DNA of 64,000 bases from Candidatus Tisiphia endosymbiont of Melanophora roralis. Lineage in GTDB: Bacteria; Pseudomonadota; Alphaproteobacteria; Rickettsiales; Rickettsiaceae. The notes beneath the pieces are model-generated. The model did not search any database, had not been told where the DNA came from, and saw only the letters and a program-made list of their open reading frames with translations. The DNA is taken from the NCBI RefSeq assembly GCF_964026575.1, contig NZ_OZ032161.1:1-64000 (forward strand), written 5' to 3'. Positions 47,769-57,742 of the stretch are shown piece after piece. Both the position numbers and the translations under genes were made by a program. The number at the start of each line of letters is the position of its first letter. Position 1 is the first letter of the stretch.

Positions 47769-47917
47769 TACTGCTCGTAAATGAAGAGTTGATAGACGAA
47801 GATCAAAATCATGAAGTGCTAGGAGTCAAAGGGTCGAGGAGCGGAGCGTACATTTAGTACGTGAGCACCGAAGATCCCTGAAGACGACAACGCAATTCTT
47901 GATTTTCATCGAGTATA
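47767..47917 (+). repeat. Family B TA-bounded palindromic element (reference copy)
   Basis: Runs from tatactgctcgtaaatgaag to gattttcatcgagtata, with core gcgtacatttagtacgtgag. Its left 22 bp differ by one base from the left end of the IS630 element at 13618. Arms cgaagatcaaaatcatgaag and gacgacaacgcaattcttg pair partially. Confidence 0.88.
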
Positions 47918-47974
47918 CCTATAACTCTAAATAGCAACAGTATAAACGCTAGTTAGAAAATACTCAAGTTTTCA

Positions 47975-47999
47975 TATTGTATTGTATTGTATTGTATTG
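47975..47999. repeat. (TATTG)5 tandem pentanucleotide repeat
   Basis: Five perfect copies of tattg followed by tacaataa, 35 bp upstream of the antitoxin ATG. Slippage would shift -35-like TTGTAT hexamers in 5-bp steps relative to a -10-like tatacaat at 48012-48019. The run ends in the palindrome attgtacaat. Confidence 0.85.
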
Positions 48000-48034
48000 T
48001 ACAATAACTATTATACAATAATGAAGTTAATTTT

Positions 48035-48256
48035 ATGAGAACGATGAGTATTAGTTTAAACGAGACCTTATATGATAAATTAAAATATATGATTCCTTCT
48101 AAAAAAATTAGTAACTTTGTAAGCAATGCTATTGCTAAAGAATTAGAAAAAAAGGAACTGGAACTTACTTTGGCATATAAAGATGCAGAGCAAGATAATG
48201 AACGTCAAAATTTGCTAAAAGAGTGGGATGCAATAGATGACATTAGTAAAAAATAA
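48035..48256 (+). CDS. Antitoxin of a MazEF-type module
   Basis: A 73-residue protein: RTMSISLNETLYDKLKYMIP, SKKISNFVSNAIAKELEKKE, then an acidic tail with DAEQDNERQNLLKEWDAIDD. The N-terminal strand and two helices are a ribbon-helix-helix DNA-binding domain, and the tail would block the toxin. It overlaps the MazF-like gene by 20 bp. Likely autoregulates through the repeats and palindrome upstream. Confidence 0.8.
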   Translation: MRTMSISLNETLYDKLKYMIPSKKISNFVSNAIAKELEKKELELTLAYKDAEQDNERQNLLKEWDAIDDISKK

Positions 48257-48584
48257 AGAAATAATACGAGGCAATATTTATTGGGTAAATCTTGATCCAA
48301 CAATTGGAACTGAAATTCAAAAAACAAGACCTGCAATAGTTATATCTAATAATATTCAGAATAAAATATCTAGTAGAGTAATAATTATCCCCATTACCTC
48401 AAATATTAATAATATTTTTCCTTTTGAAGTAAGAGTTACAGTTAACAACAAAACTGCAAAAGCATTAACTGATCAAATTAGAACCATAGATAAATCTAGA
48501 TTGGGAGAGTTTATAGAACAGTTGAATAAAACTGAGATTATTAATATTGAAAAAGCTATTAAAGTTACTTTAAGTTTGACTTAA
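48237..48584 (+). CDS. mazF: MazF/PemK-family toxin endoribonuclease
   Basis: A 115-residue protein with the family pattern: RGNIYWVNLDPTIGTEIQKT, RPAIVISNNIQN (the RPAVVVS strand), IIIPITSNINNIFPFEVRV and LTDQIRTIDKSRLGEFI. It is full length without breaks. MazF enzymes cut mRNA at short sites; the conserved arginine (RPA) and threonine (PITS) of the active site are present. An intact pair, unlike the YafQ-type locus at 826-1430. Confidence 0.92.
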   Translation: MTLVKNKEIIRGNIYWVNLDPTIGTEIQKTRPAIVISNNIQNKISSRVIIIPITSNINNIFPFEVRVTVNNKTAKALTDQIRTIDKSRLGEFIEQLNKTEIINIEKAIKVTLSLT

Positions 48585-48644
48585 GTAATACCATTTCCCA
48601 AAACTAAATTGCTACTCGGAGTACGAGTGTCGAACACCGGAGCG

Positions 48645-48797
48645 TATACTGCTATGATTTCAAGAATTGGGTAGACGATAGTATAACTTCAAGAAGAGCT
48701 AGGAGTGTCAAAGTCGAGCTGCTAGGCGTACATTAGTACGTGAGCAGCACAGATCTTTGGTCGCGGGAACGCCAATTCTTGAAGTTCACCGAGTATA
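48645..48797 (+). repeat. Family B TA-bounded palindromic element at the asmA-like 3' end
   Basis: Runs from tatactgctatgatttcaag to gttcaccgagtata, with core ggcgtacattagtacgtgag. Its last base directly abuts the stop codon (complement of tta, 48798-48800) of the minus-strand AsmA-like gene. Confidence 0.85.
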
Positions 48798-51464
48798 TTA
48801 CTCCTTATACTTCATCTCCATAGAGTAAGGCACAACCTTTGAAAATATTTTACCAATTATTGGTACTTTAGTGATAACGTTACTTGCAAAAAAGAAAGAA
48901 GGTATTACATTACCTTTAAGCTTCATTTGATGTTTATTAGTATCAATTGTACCTTGCATTGTAAAATCAAAAAATGGTCCGGTAGCTGATGTATCAGCAA
49001 TATTTATGGTATTACCTATATAACTAAATCTACCTGTCATGTTCCTAAACATGATATCCTTATTATTTAATATAAAACTCATAAAACCTGGGAAAGAAAC
49101 AACCGATACCATTCTAGTAAGAAAAGGCACATCGGTAGTAACAAAGTGCTTGATATCAAATGTTCCATCTACGATTGGTATCACTTCTCCCTTTTTGGCA
49201 TCATATCTTTTTGTATCAAGTGTCAGATTTATAATACCAGATTTCATTTTATTATACATACCAATACCTCTAAATAAAGCTCCAGCATTATCACAGGTAA
49301 CTATCCATTGTTCTAGATCTTTTTTATCTGTAAGTAGCATTTTAAAAGATCTAGTACCAATTTTTGAATTTAAAGAACCAGAAAAACATTTTATTTTATT
49401 ACAATCAATTTGTAAATTAAGCTTATCAAGCATTATATTATTTTTTAACCTTACCCTATCTACATCAACTGTTAAATGAATATTTTTTGCATCTCCTTCT
49501 TTCTCTAAGAATTGCATCATATTAGATTCAGACAAATCTAGTTGTCTTCCCTGAATTTTAGCATTCAAGCTATCTTTACCTAAAAGCAAATTCCCCACTA
49601 GATCAGTCGTATTATACTTTATTACAGGTAAAGTAACATCATACTTATCTTCTGCTACTTTAACCTTACCAACTATTTTTAAGTTATTTTCTCCCGAAAG
49701 ATTAAAATCAATATCACCATTTAGGTTATTATATAACTTGCCAGTTAAAGTAAAGTTAGCTTCACTACCAAGTTTTTTATGTATAGATATTTTATCAATA
49801 TAAAATTCTAAGTTTTTGAGGTTAGTATTGGCTTTAATTAAGCTTTTCCCATCTTTTTGCTCTTTATATTCAAAATCTAGGACACTATTACCTGAGATTA
49901 ACTTTAATATACCAACCTTTTGGTTATTACCCACAATGGTAGTTTTTACTTTTAATAGATTCTGATAATCATCTTGGTTATTATCAGTGACATTAACATC
50001 GATAAGTAAATTACTGTCATAACCATTAATTTTACCTATACCGATCAAATTTACCTTATCGCCATTAAATGTTCCAGTTATTTTAGCATTTTTTAATATG
50101 ACATTGTCACTAAATGCTTTGCCATTTACTCCCGTTATTATTGTAGAAATGTCATAAGTATTTTTGATAACTGGGCTAATCGGTATTATTATGCCAATTT
50201 TTGAATTAGCAATTCCAGTAATCTTTTTAAGATCGATCCCTTGTTTTTTTACCTTGTTATAATCCTCACTTGATATGAAATCAATTAAATCGTTAACACT
50301 CCCCTTAGCATTAGCATTAACGATAAAATTTGATTTATCCATCCCTTGCCAATCAAAAGTTATTATCCCACCCGAAATAAGACTATCACTACTATATGCT
50401 TGATTTAATATGAACTTAACAGATAGCCCAGATATAGTAACATCAGTATCAATTTTTCGTAAAGGGGGATAGTCCTTATCATATTGATATTCAAGATCTA
50501 CAACATGCAGCTTGGCCTTCAATGCAGTTTCTAGGGAAATATTCTTTTCTAAAGAATTTTTATCAAAATTAAAATTAAATTCTCCATTTCTAATATAACC
50601 ACCTTTCATATATTCCTGTAGAAATAAAATTACTTGATTATCAGGAATAATTTTCTTAGCAATTTGATAAATCATTATAGGAATATTCTGAGCATTACCA
50701 GTTGTTTGAATTATGCTACCATCCAATACACTATTGAATAATAGATAGGCTTTATCACCAAACTCTAGTTTGCAATTGATCGATTTCTTAGAAGCTCTAG
50801 AAATTTTACTGTTATAGGAACAAAATCCTTCACCATCAGGTAATTTTTCACCATAACTATCAAGCAAAGAAATATTTTTTATAGGACCTAAGTTTAACTG
50901 TGTTTCAATCTTATTTTTAAAAAAATCCACAATGGATCTAGCAGATATTTGAGCATTTATTACTGGTTGATTATCTTTAGAGATTAAGGAAAAACTATCT
51001 ATATCAATAGTACTAAGAATAAAAGGCTTGGTTGTTATATCATCAATAGTTCTCTTTCGAAACTCTACTTCTGCTGGTAATTTATTCGTCGCTCCGGTAC
51101 TCGAATCCTCACGTACATCTAAGTACGCTGCGGTTCTGCGTTCCGTGGCTTCTTTAAATTCCTCAGCATAAGCGAGTTTCGAAAGAGAACTAATAATAAA
51201 ACTGATTTTGAAATTAGTAATTTCACCTTGGGCGTTATTTGCTAAATCCATAAAGATTTTATCGATTGATAGAATATTATTTCTTACTTGTAAATTCTTA
51301 ATCCGTATTTTCATAGCTTTTTTATCAAGGTAAAATTCTATTACCTTCTTAATTGGCCTATCTAAATATCCCTTACTACTACTTAATATTAATAAAGTTA
51401 AAATTACTACAATTGTGCAAACTATTATGCTTAGGTTAATAAAAAATCTTTTAATGAGCATCAT
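48798..51464 (-). CDS. AsmA/YhdP-like large envelope protein with RPE insertion
   Basis: About 888 residues from the ATG at 51464 (a longer frame reaches 51521). An N-terminal membrane anchor (IKRFFINLSIIVCTIVVILT, then LLILSS) is followed by a long beta-rich periplasmic region with repeated strands. The C-terminal segment (IPIVDGTFDIKHFVTTDVPF, GRFSYIGNTINIADTSATGP, IDTNKHQMKLKGNVIPSFFF, KVPIIGKIFS) is typical of the AsmA/YhdP/DUF3971 group, which includes bridge-like lipid-transport proteins linking the two membranes. Residues ~110-155 are an RPE read in frame (51049-51190). Another repeat abuts its stop codon. Confidence 0.85.
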   Translation of the reverse strand: MMLIKRFFINLSIIVCTIVVILTLLILSSSKGYLDRPIKKVIEFYLDKKAMKIRIKNLQVRNNILSIDKIFMDLANNAQGEITNFKISFIISSLSKLAYAEEFKEATERRTAAYLDVREDSSTGATNKLPAEVEFRKRTIDDITTKPFILSTIDIDSFSLISKDNQPVINAQISARSIVDFFKNKIETQLNLGPIKNISLLDSYGEKLPDGEGFCSYNSKISRASKKSINCKLEFGDKAYLLFNSVLDGSIIQTTGNAQNIPIMIYQIAKKIIPDNQVILFLQEYMKGGYIRNGEFNFNFDKNSLEKNISLETALKAKLHVVDLEYQYDKDYPPLRKIDTDVTISGLSVKFILNQAYSSDSLISGGIITFDWQGMDKSNFIVNANAKGSVNDLIDFISSEDYNKVKKQGIDLKKITGIANSKIGIIIPISPVIKNTYDISTIITGVNGKAFSDNVILKNAKITGTFNGDKVNLIGIGKINGYDSNLLIDVNVTDNNQDDYQNLLKVKTTIVGNNQKVGILKLISGNSVLDFEYKEQKDGKSLIKANTNLKNLEFYIDKISIHKKLGSEANFTLTGKLYNNLNGDIDFNLSGENNLKIVGKVKVAEDKYDVTLPVIKYNTTDLVGNLLLGKDSLNAKIQGRQLDLSESNMMQFLEKEGDAKNIHLTVDVDRVRLKNNIMLDKLNLQIDCNKIKCFSGSLNSKIGTRSFKMLLTDKKDLEQWIVTCDNAGALFRGIGMYNKMKSGIINLTLDTKRYDAKKGEVIPIVDGTFDIKHFVTTDVPFLTRMVSVVSFPGFMSFILNNKDIMFRNMTGRFSYIGNTINIADTSATGPFFDFTMQGTIDTNKHQMKLKGNVIPSFFFASNVITKVPIIGKIFSKVVPYSMEMKYKE
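51049..51190 (-). repeat. RPE-1-like palindromic element inside the asmA-like gene
   Basis: Bounded by a perfect 17-bp inverted repeat, gttctctttcgaaactc (51049-51065) and gagtttcgaaagagaac (51174-51190). The coding strand reads KLAYAEEFKEATERRTAAYL, DVREDSSTGATNKLPAEVEF, RKR, the classic Rickettsia RPE-1 peptide. Its centre (gcgtacttagatgtacgtga) resembles the core of families A and B. Confidence 0.92.
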
Positions 51465-51566
51465 CTTGTTATTTAGTACTTGATCAGTTAATATATACTT
51501 TGCAGCAATATAGCACAACAAACTTGTTGCACTAAGTATATACTGAAAAAAATTTGAAAATTATTT

Positions 51567-52877
51567 ATGAATATTAGACTTCATTTTATAGGCACTGGTT
51601 ACGTTGGATTAGTATCTGGCGTAATGATGAGTTACCTAGGACACGACGTTACTTGCTTAGATACCGATATTTCTAAAATCGATCAGCTTAAAAAAAATAT
51701 TTTACCAATTTATGAACCAAAATTAGCCAAGTACCTACCGCCATTAGTAAAGTCTAGTAAGTTGAAGTTTACAGCCAGCTACTCGGCTGAATTAAGAAAT
51801 GCCCAAGCGGTATTTATTACAGTAGGAACACCACCACTACCTTCAGGGGAGGCAGATTTACAATATATTTTTACTGCTATAGATAATTTATGTGAATGGA
51901 TCAACGATGATTGTTTGATTGTTATTAAATCAACTGTACCTCCAACAACATGTAACCAAATTATTGATTATTTAAAAAAAAGAAATCTTAAATTTCCTGT
52001 TGCCTCAAATCCTGAATTTCTTAGAGAAGGTACTGCTGTAGATGACTTTTTAAACCCTGATAGAATATTAATTGGCACAAATAATAAACACGCAGAAGAT
52101 TTATTAAAAAAGATATACTTGCCTTTGACTACAAAGAATATATCTCTTATATGTACTGATTTGGTTACTGCAGAACTTACCAAATATGCCTCAAATGCTT
52201 TCTTAGCAACAAAGATTGCTTTTATTAATGAAATGGCAAATTTATGTGAGAAAACTGGAGCAAATATCAAAGAACTTTCGATTGCTATGGGACTCGACAA
52301 GAGAATAGGTAAAGAATGTTTAAATGCTGGACCTGGATTTGGTGGTTCATGTTTTCCTAAGGATCTCTTAGCACTTTCACAAATAGCAGGGCATTATCAA
52401 TGTAACTTACAAATAGTTAATTCTGTTATAAGTAGTAATGATCAGAGGGTCTATGACATGGCGGATAGGATTCATTATATCATAAATGATAATTTGACTA
52501 ATAAAAATATTACTGTATTGGGTCTTACTTATAAGGCTGGTACAGATGATATTAGAAGCAGCCCTGCCATTAAAATCATCAAAATCCTAGTTGATAAAGG
52601 AGCTAATATCAGGGCATTCGATCCAATAGGTATGGATAATGCTAAAAAAGAGCTAAAAAATATATTTTTTGCCGATTCAGCACTTAGTGCTTGCCAAAAT
52701 AGTGATATAATTGTAGTGACAACCGAATGGTCGGAGTTTAAAGATTTAGATTGGTCGCTTATTCGCCATCAAGTTAAATCTCCTATAATTATTGATTTCA
52801 GGCATATTCTTAACGGAGATATGCTCAAATCTCTTGGGTTTAAATATTATACTATTGGTACGCAATATGAAGTTTGA
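51567..52877 (+). CDS. ugd: UDP-glucose 6-dehydrogenase
   Basis: A 436-residue enzyme oxidising UDP-glucose to UDP-glucuronate. Rossmann motif [20 protein letters not shown] at the N-terminus, [20 protein letters not shown], and catalytic cysteine in [17 protein letters not shown] (about residue 261), then [20 protein letters not shown]. It supplies sugar acids for surface polysaccharide. It overlaps dnaE by 11 bp, an arrangement that may be accidental. Confidence 0.95.
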   Translation: MNIRLHFIGTGYVGLVSGVMMSYLGHDVTCLDTDISKIDQLKKNILPIYEPKLAKYLPPLVKSSKLKFTASYSAELRNAQAVFITVGTPPLPSGEADLQYIFTAIDNLCEWINDDCLIVIKSTVPPTTCNQIIDYLKKRNLKFPVASNPEFLREGTAVDDFLNPDRILIGTNNKHAEDLLKKIYLPLTTKNISLICTDLVTAELTKYASNAFLATKIAFINEMANLCEKTGANIKELSIAMGLDKRIGKECLNAGPGFGGSCFPKDLLALSQIAGHYQCNLQIVNSVISSNDQRVYDMADRIHYIINDNLTNKNITVLGLTYKAGTDDIRSSPAIKIIKILVDKGANIRAFDPIGMDNAKKELKNIFFADSALSACQNSDIIVVTTEWSEFKDLDWSLIRHQVKSPIIIDFRHILNGDMLKSLGFKYYTIGTQYEV

Positions 52878-55800
52878 TTTTATTCACTTAAGAGTACAAA
52901 GCTCATACTCATTTCTTGAGAGTGCCTTAACAATTGATCGTATAGTAGAGCTGGCACAATTACACAAAATGCCAGCGATTTGTTTAGCAGATAAGGGTAA
53001 CTTATTTGGCTCACTAGAGTTTGCTTTGAGTAGCTGCAGGGCGGGGGTGCAACCTATAAATGGGGCAATTGTAAACGTTGCTTTTACTAAAGATAACTTT
53101 TGTGAAATGGTGCTGATTGCTAAAGATGAGGTAGGTTACAAAAATTTACTAAAAGCAGTTAGTGCTAGTTTCACTGAAAATGATCGCAAAATTTGTAATC
53201 ATATTACTTTTGATGATTTAGTTAAGTACCATGAAGGGCTTATTATCTTATCCGGTTATACTGATGGGATAATTGGCAAAAGCCTGATTGATGGAAACAA
53301 AGAATTAGCCATTTTTTGGACCACTAAGCTACAAAGCATTTTTGGTGATCGTTTCTATTTTGAGATTATGCGGCATAATTTAGCAATAGAACAATCTATA
53401 GAAGCAAATTATATAAAAATAGCCGATGACCTTGGTATTCCACTAATTGCTACCAACAAAGTATTGTTTAGCGATGTTAACATGCATGATGCACATGATG
53501 TATTATTATGTATATCTGCTGGTGTTAGCAAAGAAGAGGAGAATCGTAAAAAGGTTAGTACTGGATGTTATTTTAAATCACCAAAAGAAATGCTAGAACT
53601 TTTTAGTGATTTACCTAATGCTGTACAAAATACCGTCCATTTAGCCCAAAGATGCCACTTTATGGCACATGCTAATCCACTAATGTTACCAAATTTCTCT
53701 AGTCTAGATATTAATGAAATAGATCTAATTAAGCAAAACTCCACAGCAGGGTTACTATCAAGACTTGATACAAAATTTAAATGGGAGAATATTGCCATAG
53801 ATAAACAGCAAGATATTAAACAACAATATCTAACTCGTCTTAATTATGAACTAGATATTATTTGTCGAATGGATTTTGCTGGCTATTTTCTTATAGTCTC
53901 TGACTTCATAAAATGGAGTAAAGAGCAAGGTATTATGGTAGGACCTGGTAGAGGCTCTGGGGCGGGATCAATAGTTGCCTGGAGTCTTCTTATCACTGAT
54001 CTTGATCCTATTAAATTTGGTCTACTATTTGAGCGTTTTTTGAACCCTGAACGTATATCAATGCCAGATTTTGATATTGATTTTTGTCAAGAACGACGAG
54101 AAGAAGTTATTAATTATGTACGTTCTAAATACGGAGATAATAAAGTTGGTCAAATCATCACTTTTGGTAAGATGCAGGCAAAAGCCGTTATCAAAGATGT
54201 ATCACGAGTTCTTGGCTTACCTTATAAATATGCCGAATATCTAACTGAGCTTGTGCCATTTAATGCTGTTACTCCTGTTACATTAAATCAGGCTATAAAG
54301 GAAGTAAAGGAGTTGAACAACGCCGCCCATGGCAACGGTCTATATAATTTAGATGGTCAAGATGAGCTAATAAAACAAGTATTGGATACATCCTTAGTGC
54401 TTGAGGGACTTAACAGGCATGCTTCTACACATGCAGCGGGAATCGTTATAGCTGGCAAAGATTTAGTAGAAATATTACCAGTTTATAAAGACCTAAATTC
54501 GGATATGTTGGTAGTACAATATTCCATGAAATATGCTGAGATTGCTGGTTTAATTAAATTTGATTTTTTAGGTCTGCAAACTCTGACTGTTATTACTAAA
54601 TGTCTAGAATTATTAAAACAGCAAGACATAAATATTGATTTTAGTAATATGCTATTTGATGATCAAAAAACTTATGAACTGCTGTGTAGTGGTAGAGCTA
54701 CCGGTGTTTTCCAGTTTGAAAGTAGTGGAATGCAGGATGCTTTAAGACGTCTTAAACCTGACTCCATCCAAGATATAATAGCGTTAGGAGCATTATATCG
54801 CCCTGGTCCTATGGATAATATCCCAACTTATATTGCTTGTAAGCACGGTTTGCAGCTACCAGATTACTTGCATGAGATGCTTAAACCAATTTTAGAAGAG
54901 ACTTATGGAGTTGTTATATATCAGGAACAGGTCTTAGAAATTGCCAAAGTAATTGCTGGCTATAGCTTAGGTGGAGCAGATTTACTTCGTAAAGCCATGG
55001 GCAAAAAAATAAAATCTGAAATGGCAGAGCAAGAAGAAACTTTTATTAAAGGTGCGATAGCTAACAATATTTCACGCCAGCAAGCAGAGTCTATTTTTAC
55101 AACAGTGGCTAAATTTGCTAGCTATGGCTTTAATAAAGCACACGCATCAGCTTATGGTGTAATATCTTATCAAACCGCCTATCTGAAAGCAAATTTTCCA
55201 GCCGAATTTTTGGTAGCTTGCTTAAATCTTGAATTAAATAATCATGATAAAATCAATCTATTCATGCAAGAAGCTAGAAATAACAACATTACTATTATTC
55301 CTCCTAATATCAATCTTTCCACTGGTTATTTTAGTACTACTCATGAAGAAGGAAAGACATTTATCATCTATGCCCTAGGTGCTATCAAAAGTGTCACAGC
55401 TACTTTTGGCAAAATATTAGCAGAAGAAAGAGTTAAAAATGGTAAGTTTAAAAATATTATAGATTTTATTGAGAGGCTACCGCTTAAATCTATTAATCGA
55501 AAATTATTAGAGAATCTTATTAAAGCCGGGTGTTTTGATACGTTACATTCTAATCGTAATCAGTTACTGTTAAGTATCGCTAAACTTTTAGCTTATGCCT
55601 CTTCCTACCATGCAGAAAAAATTTCTGATCAATTTAGCCTGATTAAGGTAAATTCTGCAAGTCAACAAGTGTTAATTGAAGCAGAACCACTTGATAATAA
55701 TACTGTCTCTTCTTATGAATTTGAAGTATTAGGACTATTCATTACGCTACATCCATTATCAAGATATCAAGATTTGCTAGCTAGGCTTAATATTGCAACA

Positions 55801-56451
55801 TCACTTGACTTACAAAATGATAGTGGTTCTACTTCTAGTAGGCAGATAAGGATAGCTGGGGTAATACAAAAAAAAGATTCACGTATGTCATCTCGTGGAA
55901 GGTTTGTAACCTTACAACTATCCGATCAATTTGGTATTTTCGAATTAACTATTTATAGTGAAGAAATACTTAAAAATTTCGTTCACTTACTTGACATTCA
56001 ATGTTTAGTTGTAGCACACTGTGATTTGTTTAAGGATGCTGGGGGAACAAGGTTAATCGCTAAAAGCTTCACAACTATTGACGATATAATGAATGAAGAA
56101 CGACTAGAGATAAAACTCTATCCACAAAATCATTATGAACTATGTCAAATCGTTGATTTGCTTAAAAAGCGTATTAGCCCTGAACGTAGTAATACAAGAA
56201 TAATTTTATTGCTTAAAGTAAGTATACAAGATGAATTTCAAGAGTTGGCTAGGTGTACGAGTGGTGAGCGGACTAGGCGTAGTCAAACCGTTGTTCCTAC
56301 GCGAAGTCCCATCGGGCCACAACGCCAACACTTGAAAGGCAAAGGGTATATAAATAATAACTTTACTGCTCGAGTCCATTTACCAGAAATTTTATGTCTA
56401 GAAACTGAAGATTTTGAATTTTTAAATCGGTTTATGCTAGGTTCTAGTTAA
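52867..56451 (+). CDS. dnaE: DNA polymerase III alpha subunit
   Basis: A 1194-residue replicative polymerase started at ATG 52867 ([20 protein letters not shown]), the canonical PHP-domain beginning; the frame from 52792 adds non-homologous residues inside ugd. Catalytic aspartates lie in [34 protein letters not shown] precedes them, and [33 protein letters not shown] and the OB fold ([18 protein letters not shown]) follow. A TA-bounded repeat (56223-56350) is read in frame near the C-terminus, giving an insert from ~[15 protein letters not shown] to [11 protein letters not shown]. The stop TAA coincides with the flanking repeat of the kissing-loop element. Confidence 0.95.
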   Translation: MKFDFIHLRVQSSYSFLESALTIDRIVELAQLHKMPAICLADKGNLFGSLEFALSSCRAGVQPINGAIVNVAFTKDNFCEMVLIAKDEVGYKNLLKAVSASFTENDRKICNHITFDDLVKYHEGLIILSGYTDGIIGKSLIDGNKELAIFWTTKLQSIFGDRFYFEIMRHNLAIEQSIEANYIKIADDLGIPLIATNKVLFSDVNMHDAHDVLLCISAGVSKEEENRKKVSTGCYFKSPKEMLELFSDLPNAVQNTVHLAQRCHFMAHANPLMLPNFSSLDINEIDLIKQNSTAGLLSRLDTKFKWENIAIDKQQDIKQQYLTRLNYELDIICRMDFAGYFLIVSDFIKWSKEQGIMVGPGRGSGAGSIVAWSLLITDLDPIKFGLLFERFLNPERISMPDFDIDFCQERREEVINYVRSKYGDNKVGQIITFGKMQAKAVIKDVSRVLGLPYKYAEYLTELVPFNAVTPVTLNQAIKEVKELNNAAHGNGLYNLDGQDELIKQVLDTSLVLEGLNRHASTHAAGIVIAGKDLVEILPVYKDLNSDMLVVQYSMKYAEIAGLIKFDFLGLQTLTVITKCLELLKQQDINIDFSNMLFDDQKTYELLCSGRATGVFQFESSGMQDALRRLKPDSIQDIIALGALYRPGPMDNIPTYIACKHGLQLPDYLHEMLKPILEETYGVVIYQEQVLEIAKVIAGYSLGGADLLRKAMGKKIKSEMAEQEETFIKGAIANNISRQQAESIFTTVAKFASYGFNKAHASAYGVISYQTAYLKANFPAEFLVACLNLELNNHDKINLFMQEARNNNITIIPPNINLSTGYFSTTHEEGKTFIIYALGAIKSVTATFGKILAEERVKNGKFKNIIDFIERLPLKSINRKLLENLIKAGCFDTLHSNRNQLLLSIAKLLAYASSYHAEKISDQFSLIKVNSASQQVLIEAEPLDNNTVSSYEFEVLGLFITLHPLSRYQDLLARLNIATSLDLQNDSGSTSSRQIRIAGVIQKKDSRMSSRGRFVTLQLSDQFGIFELTIYSEEILKNFVHLLDIQCLVVAHCDLFKDAGGTRLIAKSFTTIDDIMNEERLEIKLYPQNHYELCQIVDLLKKRISPERSNTRIILLLKVSIQDEFQELARCTSGERTRRSQTVVPTRSPIGPQRQHLKGKGYINNNFTARVHLPEILCLETEDFEFLNRFMLGSS
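56223..56350 (+). repeat. TA-bounded palindromic element (family B-like) inside dnaE
   Basis: Begins tatacaagatgaatttcaag and agttgg, like the family B copy at 48645 (tatactgctatgatttcaag, aattgg), and ends ttgaaaggcaaagggtata. The centre has diverged (gactaggcgtagtcaaaccg). It has no stop in the dnaE frame and adds about 42 codons. Confidence 0.75.
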
Positions 56452-56700
56452 CCTGAATTCGATGTAACAAGTTACATCGAATTCAGTATTATATATAGAA
56501 ACAATCAGGTTTGAAGCGGTTCTACACCTGATTGTTAAAATATAATACTCCATTCAATATGTGATTTTAATAATTAAAATCACATATTGAATGATGAAAA
56601 AAGTTAAAATGCACCCGCAGAACCGCTTCAAGAGTGCATTTTTCCTTATAACAAAGCCAGTTCGATATAAGAATTATTAATTCTTATATCGAACTGAGTT
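56452..56700. mobile_element. Kissing-loop multi-hairpin element, copy 2
   Basis: Near-identical to copy 1 in all stems. H1 is 56454-56485, H2 upper stem acaatcaggt/acctgattgt is 56501-56535, then H3, H4 (aaaatgcac/gtgcatttt, 56606-56642) and H5. The H2 loop ttgaagcggttct (56511-56523) is the exact reverse complement of agaaccgcttcaa in the H4 loop (56619-56631). Relative to copy 1 the loops differ in CTG/CAG versus TTCT/AGAA, keeping the pairing. Flanked by tagttaa on both sides (56445-56451, 56701-56707). The left flank contains the dnaE stop. Confidence 0.8.
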
Positions 56701-56744
56701 TAGTTAATTCCCTAGATTTTACCTCATTCTATGTAAGAGATCGT

Positions 56745-56960
56745 TTTAACAGTCTCGATGTCATCCCATAACTGTTGAAAGTTAAAAAATCGTCTATTAG
56801 CGAAATGCTGTTGTAATGCTTAAACCGTCATTGCAAGAAGCGGTGACGTGGCAATCTTGTGAAGTAGTACTCAAATCACCTAGAGGCTGCCTAACAAAGG
56901 CAGATATTACTTCATGAGATTGCCACGTCGGCGATTTCATCGTCTCCCCCGCTAATAAAC
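56745..56960. repeat. Nested palindromic repeat (family D)
   Basis: Contains actgttgaaagttaaaaaat, cgtctattagcga and aaaccgtcattgc, matching the reverse complement of 34615-34815. An inner palindrome, gtggcaatcttgtgaagtag/cttcatgagattgccac, holds the imperfect pair aggctgcct/aggcag. It lies directly after the amidotransferase stop (minus strand). Confidence 0.75.
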
Positions 56961-56970
56961 GGTTCTTTGG

Positions 56971-57735
56971 CTAAAACTTTTTCGGCTTAGCTGTAGCTTC
57001 GATCAATCCTTTAAATAAATTTAAATCTAAATCACTAGGGTTTAAATATTCAGGATGCCATTCTACTCCTATAACAAATTTGTGATTTATTGACTCAATT
57101 GCTTCAATTATCCCGTCCGGTGCTGTCGCTGCAACTCGGAGTCCCTTGCCTATTTTTCCTACTGCTTGATGGTGGCTCGAATTAACCATACAAGTTTGCT
57201 TATTTCCCGATAAGTTTGCAAGAATAGTGTTTGGTTCTATCGTTATAGAATGCGATAATGTATGTTTGGGGGCAGGTTGCTCGTGGTTAATAGCCGTAGT
57301 TACTCCTGCTTGTGACTTTATGTAATCAGGTATATGCTGGATAAGGTTGCCACCGCATACTACATTTAACATCTGCATACCACGACATATTCCAAGGAAT
57401 GGCATATTCTTTTCTAGAGCTTTTTGGGTAAGTAGTAACTCAAAATTATCACGTTGGTCGTTGGTAGCTGTTCTATCACAAGTGAATTCTTGACCATAAA
57501 ATTTAGGGTGAATATCCTCATCGCCACCGGGAATAATTAGCCCATCGATAATTGACAGCATCACTTCAATTGTATCATATTGATAGGGTAGCATTAAGGG
57601 GATTCCCCCAACTTTTATCACGCTATCTGCATAATTTTGCCTAATTGCATACCAAGGAAAAGTAGCATAGGCATATTTTTCAGAATTATTAGCCAAATCT
57701 AGAGTGATTCCTATTACTGGTTTTTTCTGTATCAT
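56971..57735 (-). CDS. Class I glutamine amidotransferase-like hydrolase (PuuD family)
   Basis: A 254-residue protein with the catalytic triad of class I amidotransferases: Cys in MPFLGICRGMQMLNV, His and Glu in IGVEWHPEYLN. It opens with PVIGITLD and has IIPGGDEDIHPKFYG, both typical of the gamma-glutamyl-GABA hydrolase PuuD group (peptidase C26). Members hydrolyse gamma-glutamyl amides. No polyamine genes are adjacent, so the real substrate is unknown. Confidence 0.85.
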   Translation of the reverse strand: MIQKKPVIGITLDLANNSEKYAYATFPWYAIRQNYADSVIKVGGIPLMLPYQYDTIEVMLSIIDGLIIPGGDEDIHPKFYGQEFTCDRTATNDQRDNFELLLTQKALEKNMPFLGICRGMQMLNVVCGGNLIQHIPDYIKSQAGVTTAINHEQPAPKHTLSHSITIEPNTILANLSGNKQTCMVNSSHHQAVGKIGKGLRVAATAPDGIIEAIESINHKFVIGVEWHPEYLNPSDLDLNLFKGLIEATAKPKKF

Positions 57736-57742
57736 AATAACC

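Noticed and set aside
47640-47917. CRISPR array made of the recurring palindromes
   Set aside because: Repeats are 110-150 bp, scattered in both orientations, without regular spacers.
47975-47999. CRISPR-like or iteron-type repeat
   Set aside because: Only a 5-bp tandem repeat; no spacers, no replication genes and no cas genes anywhere in the window.
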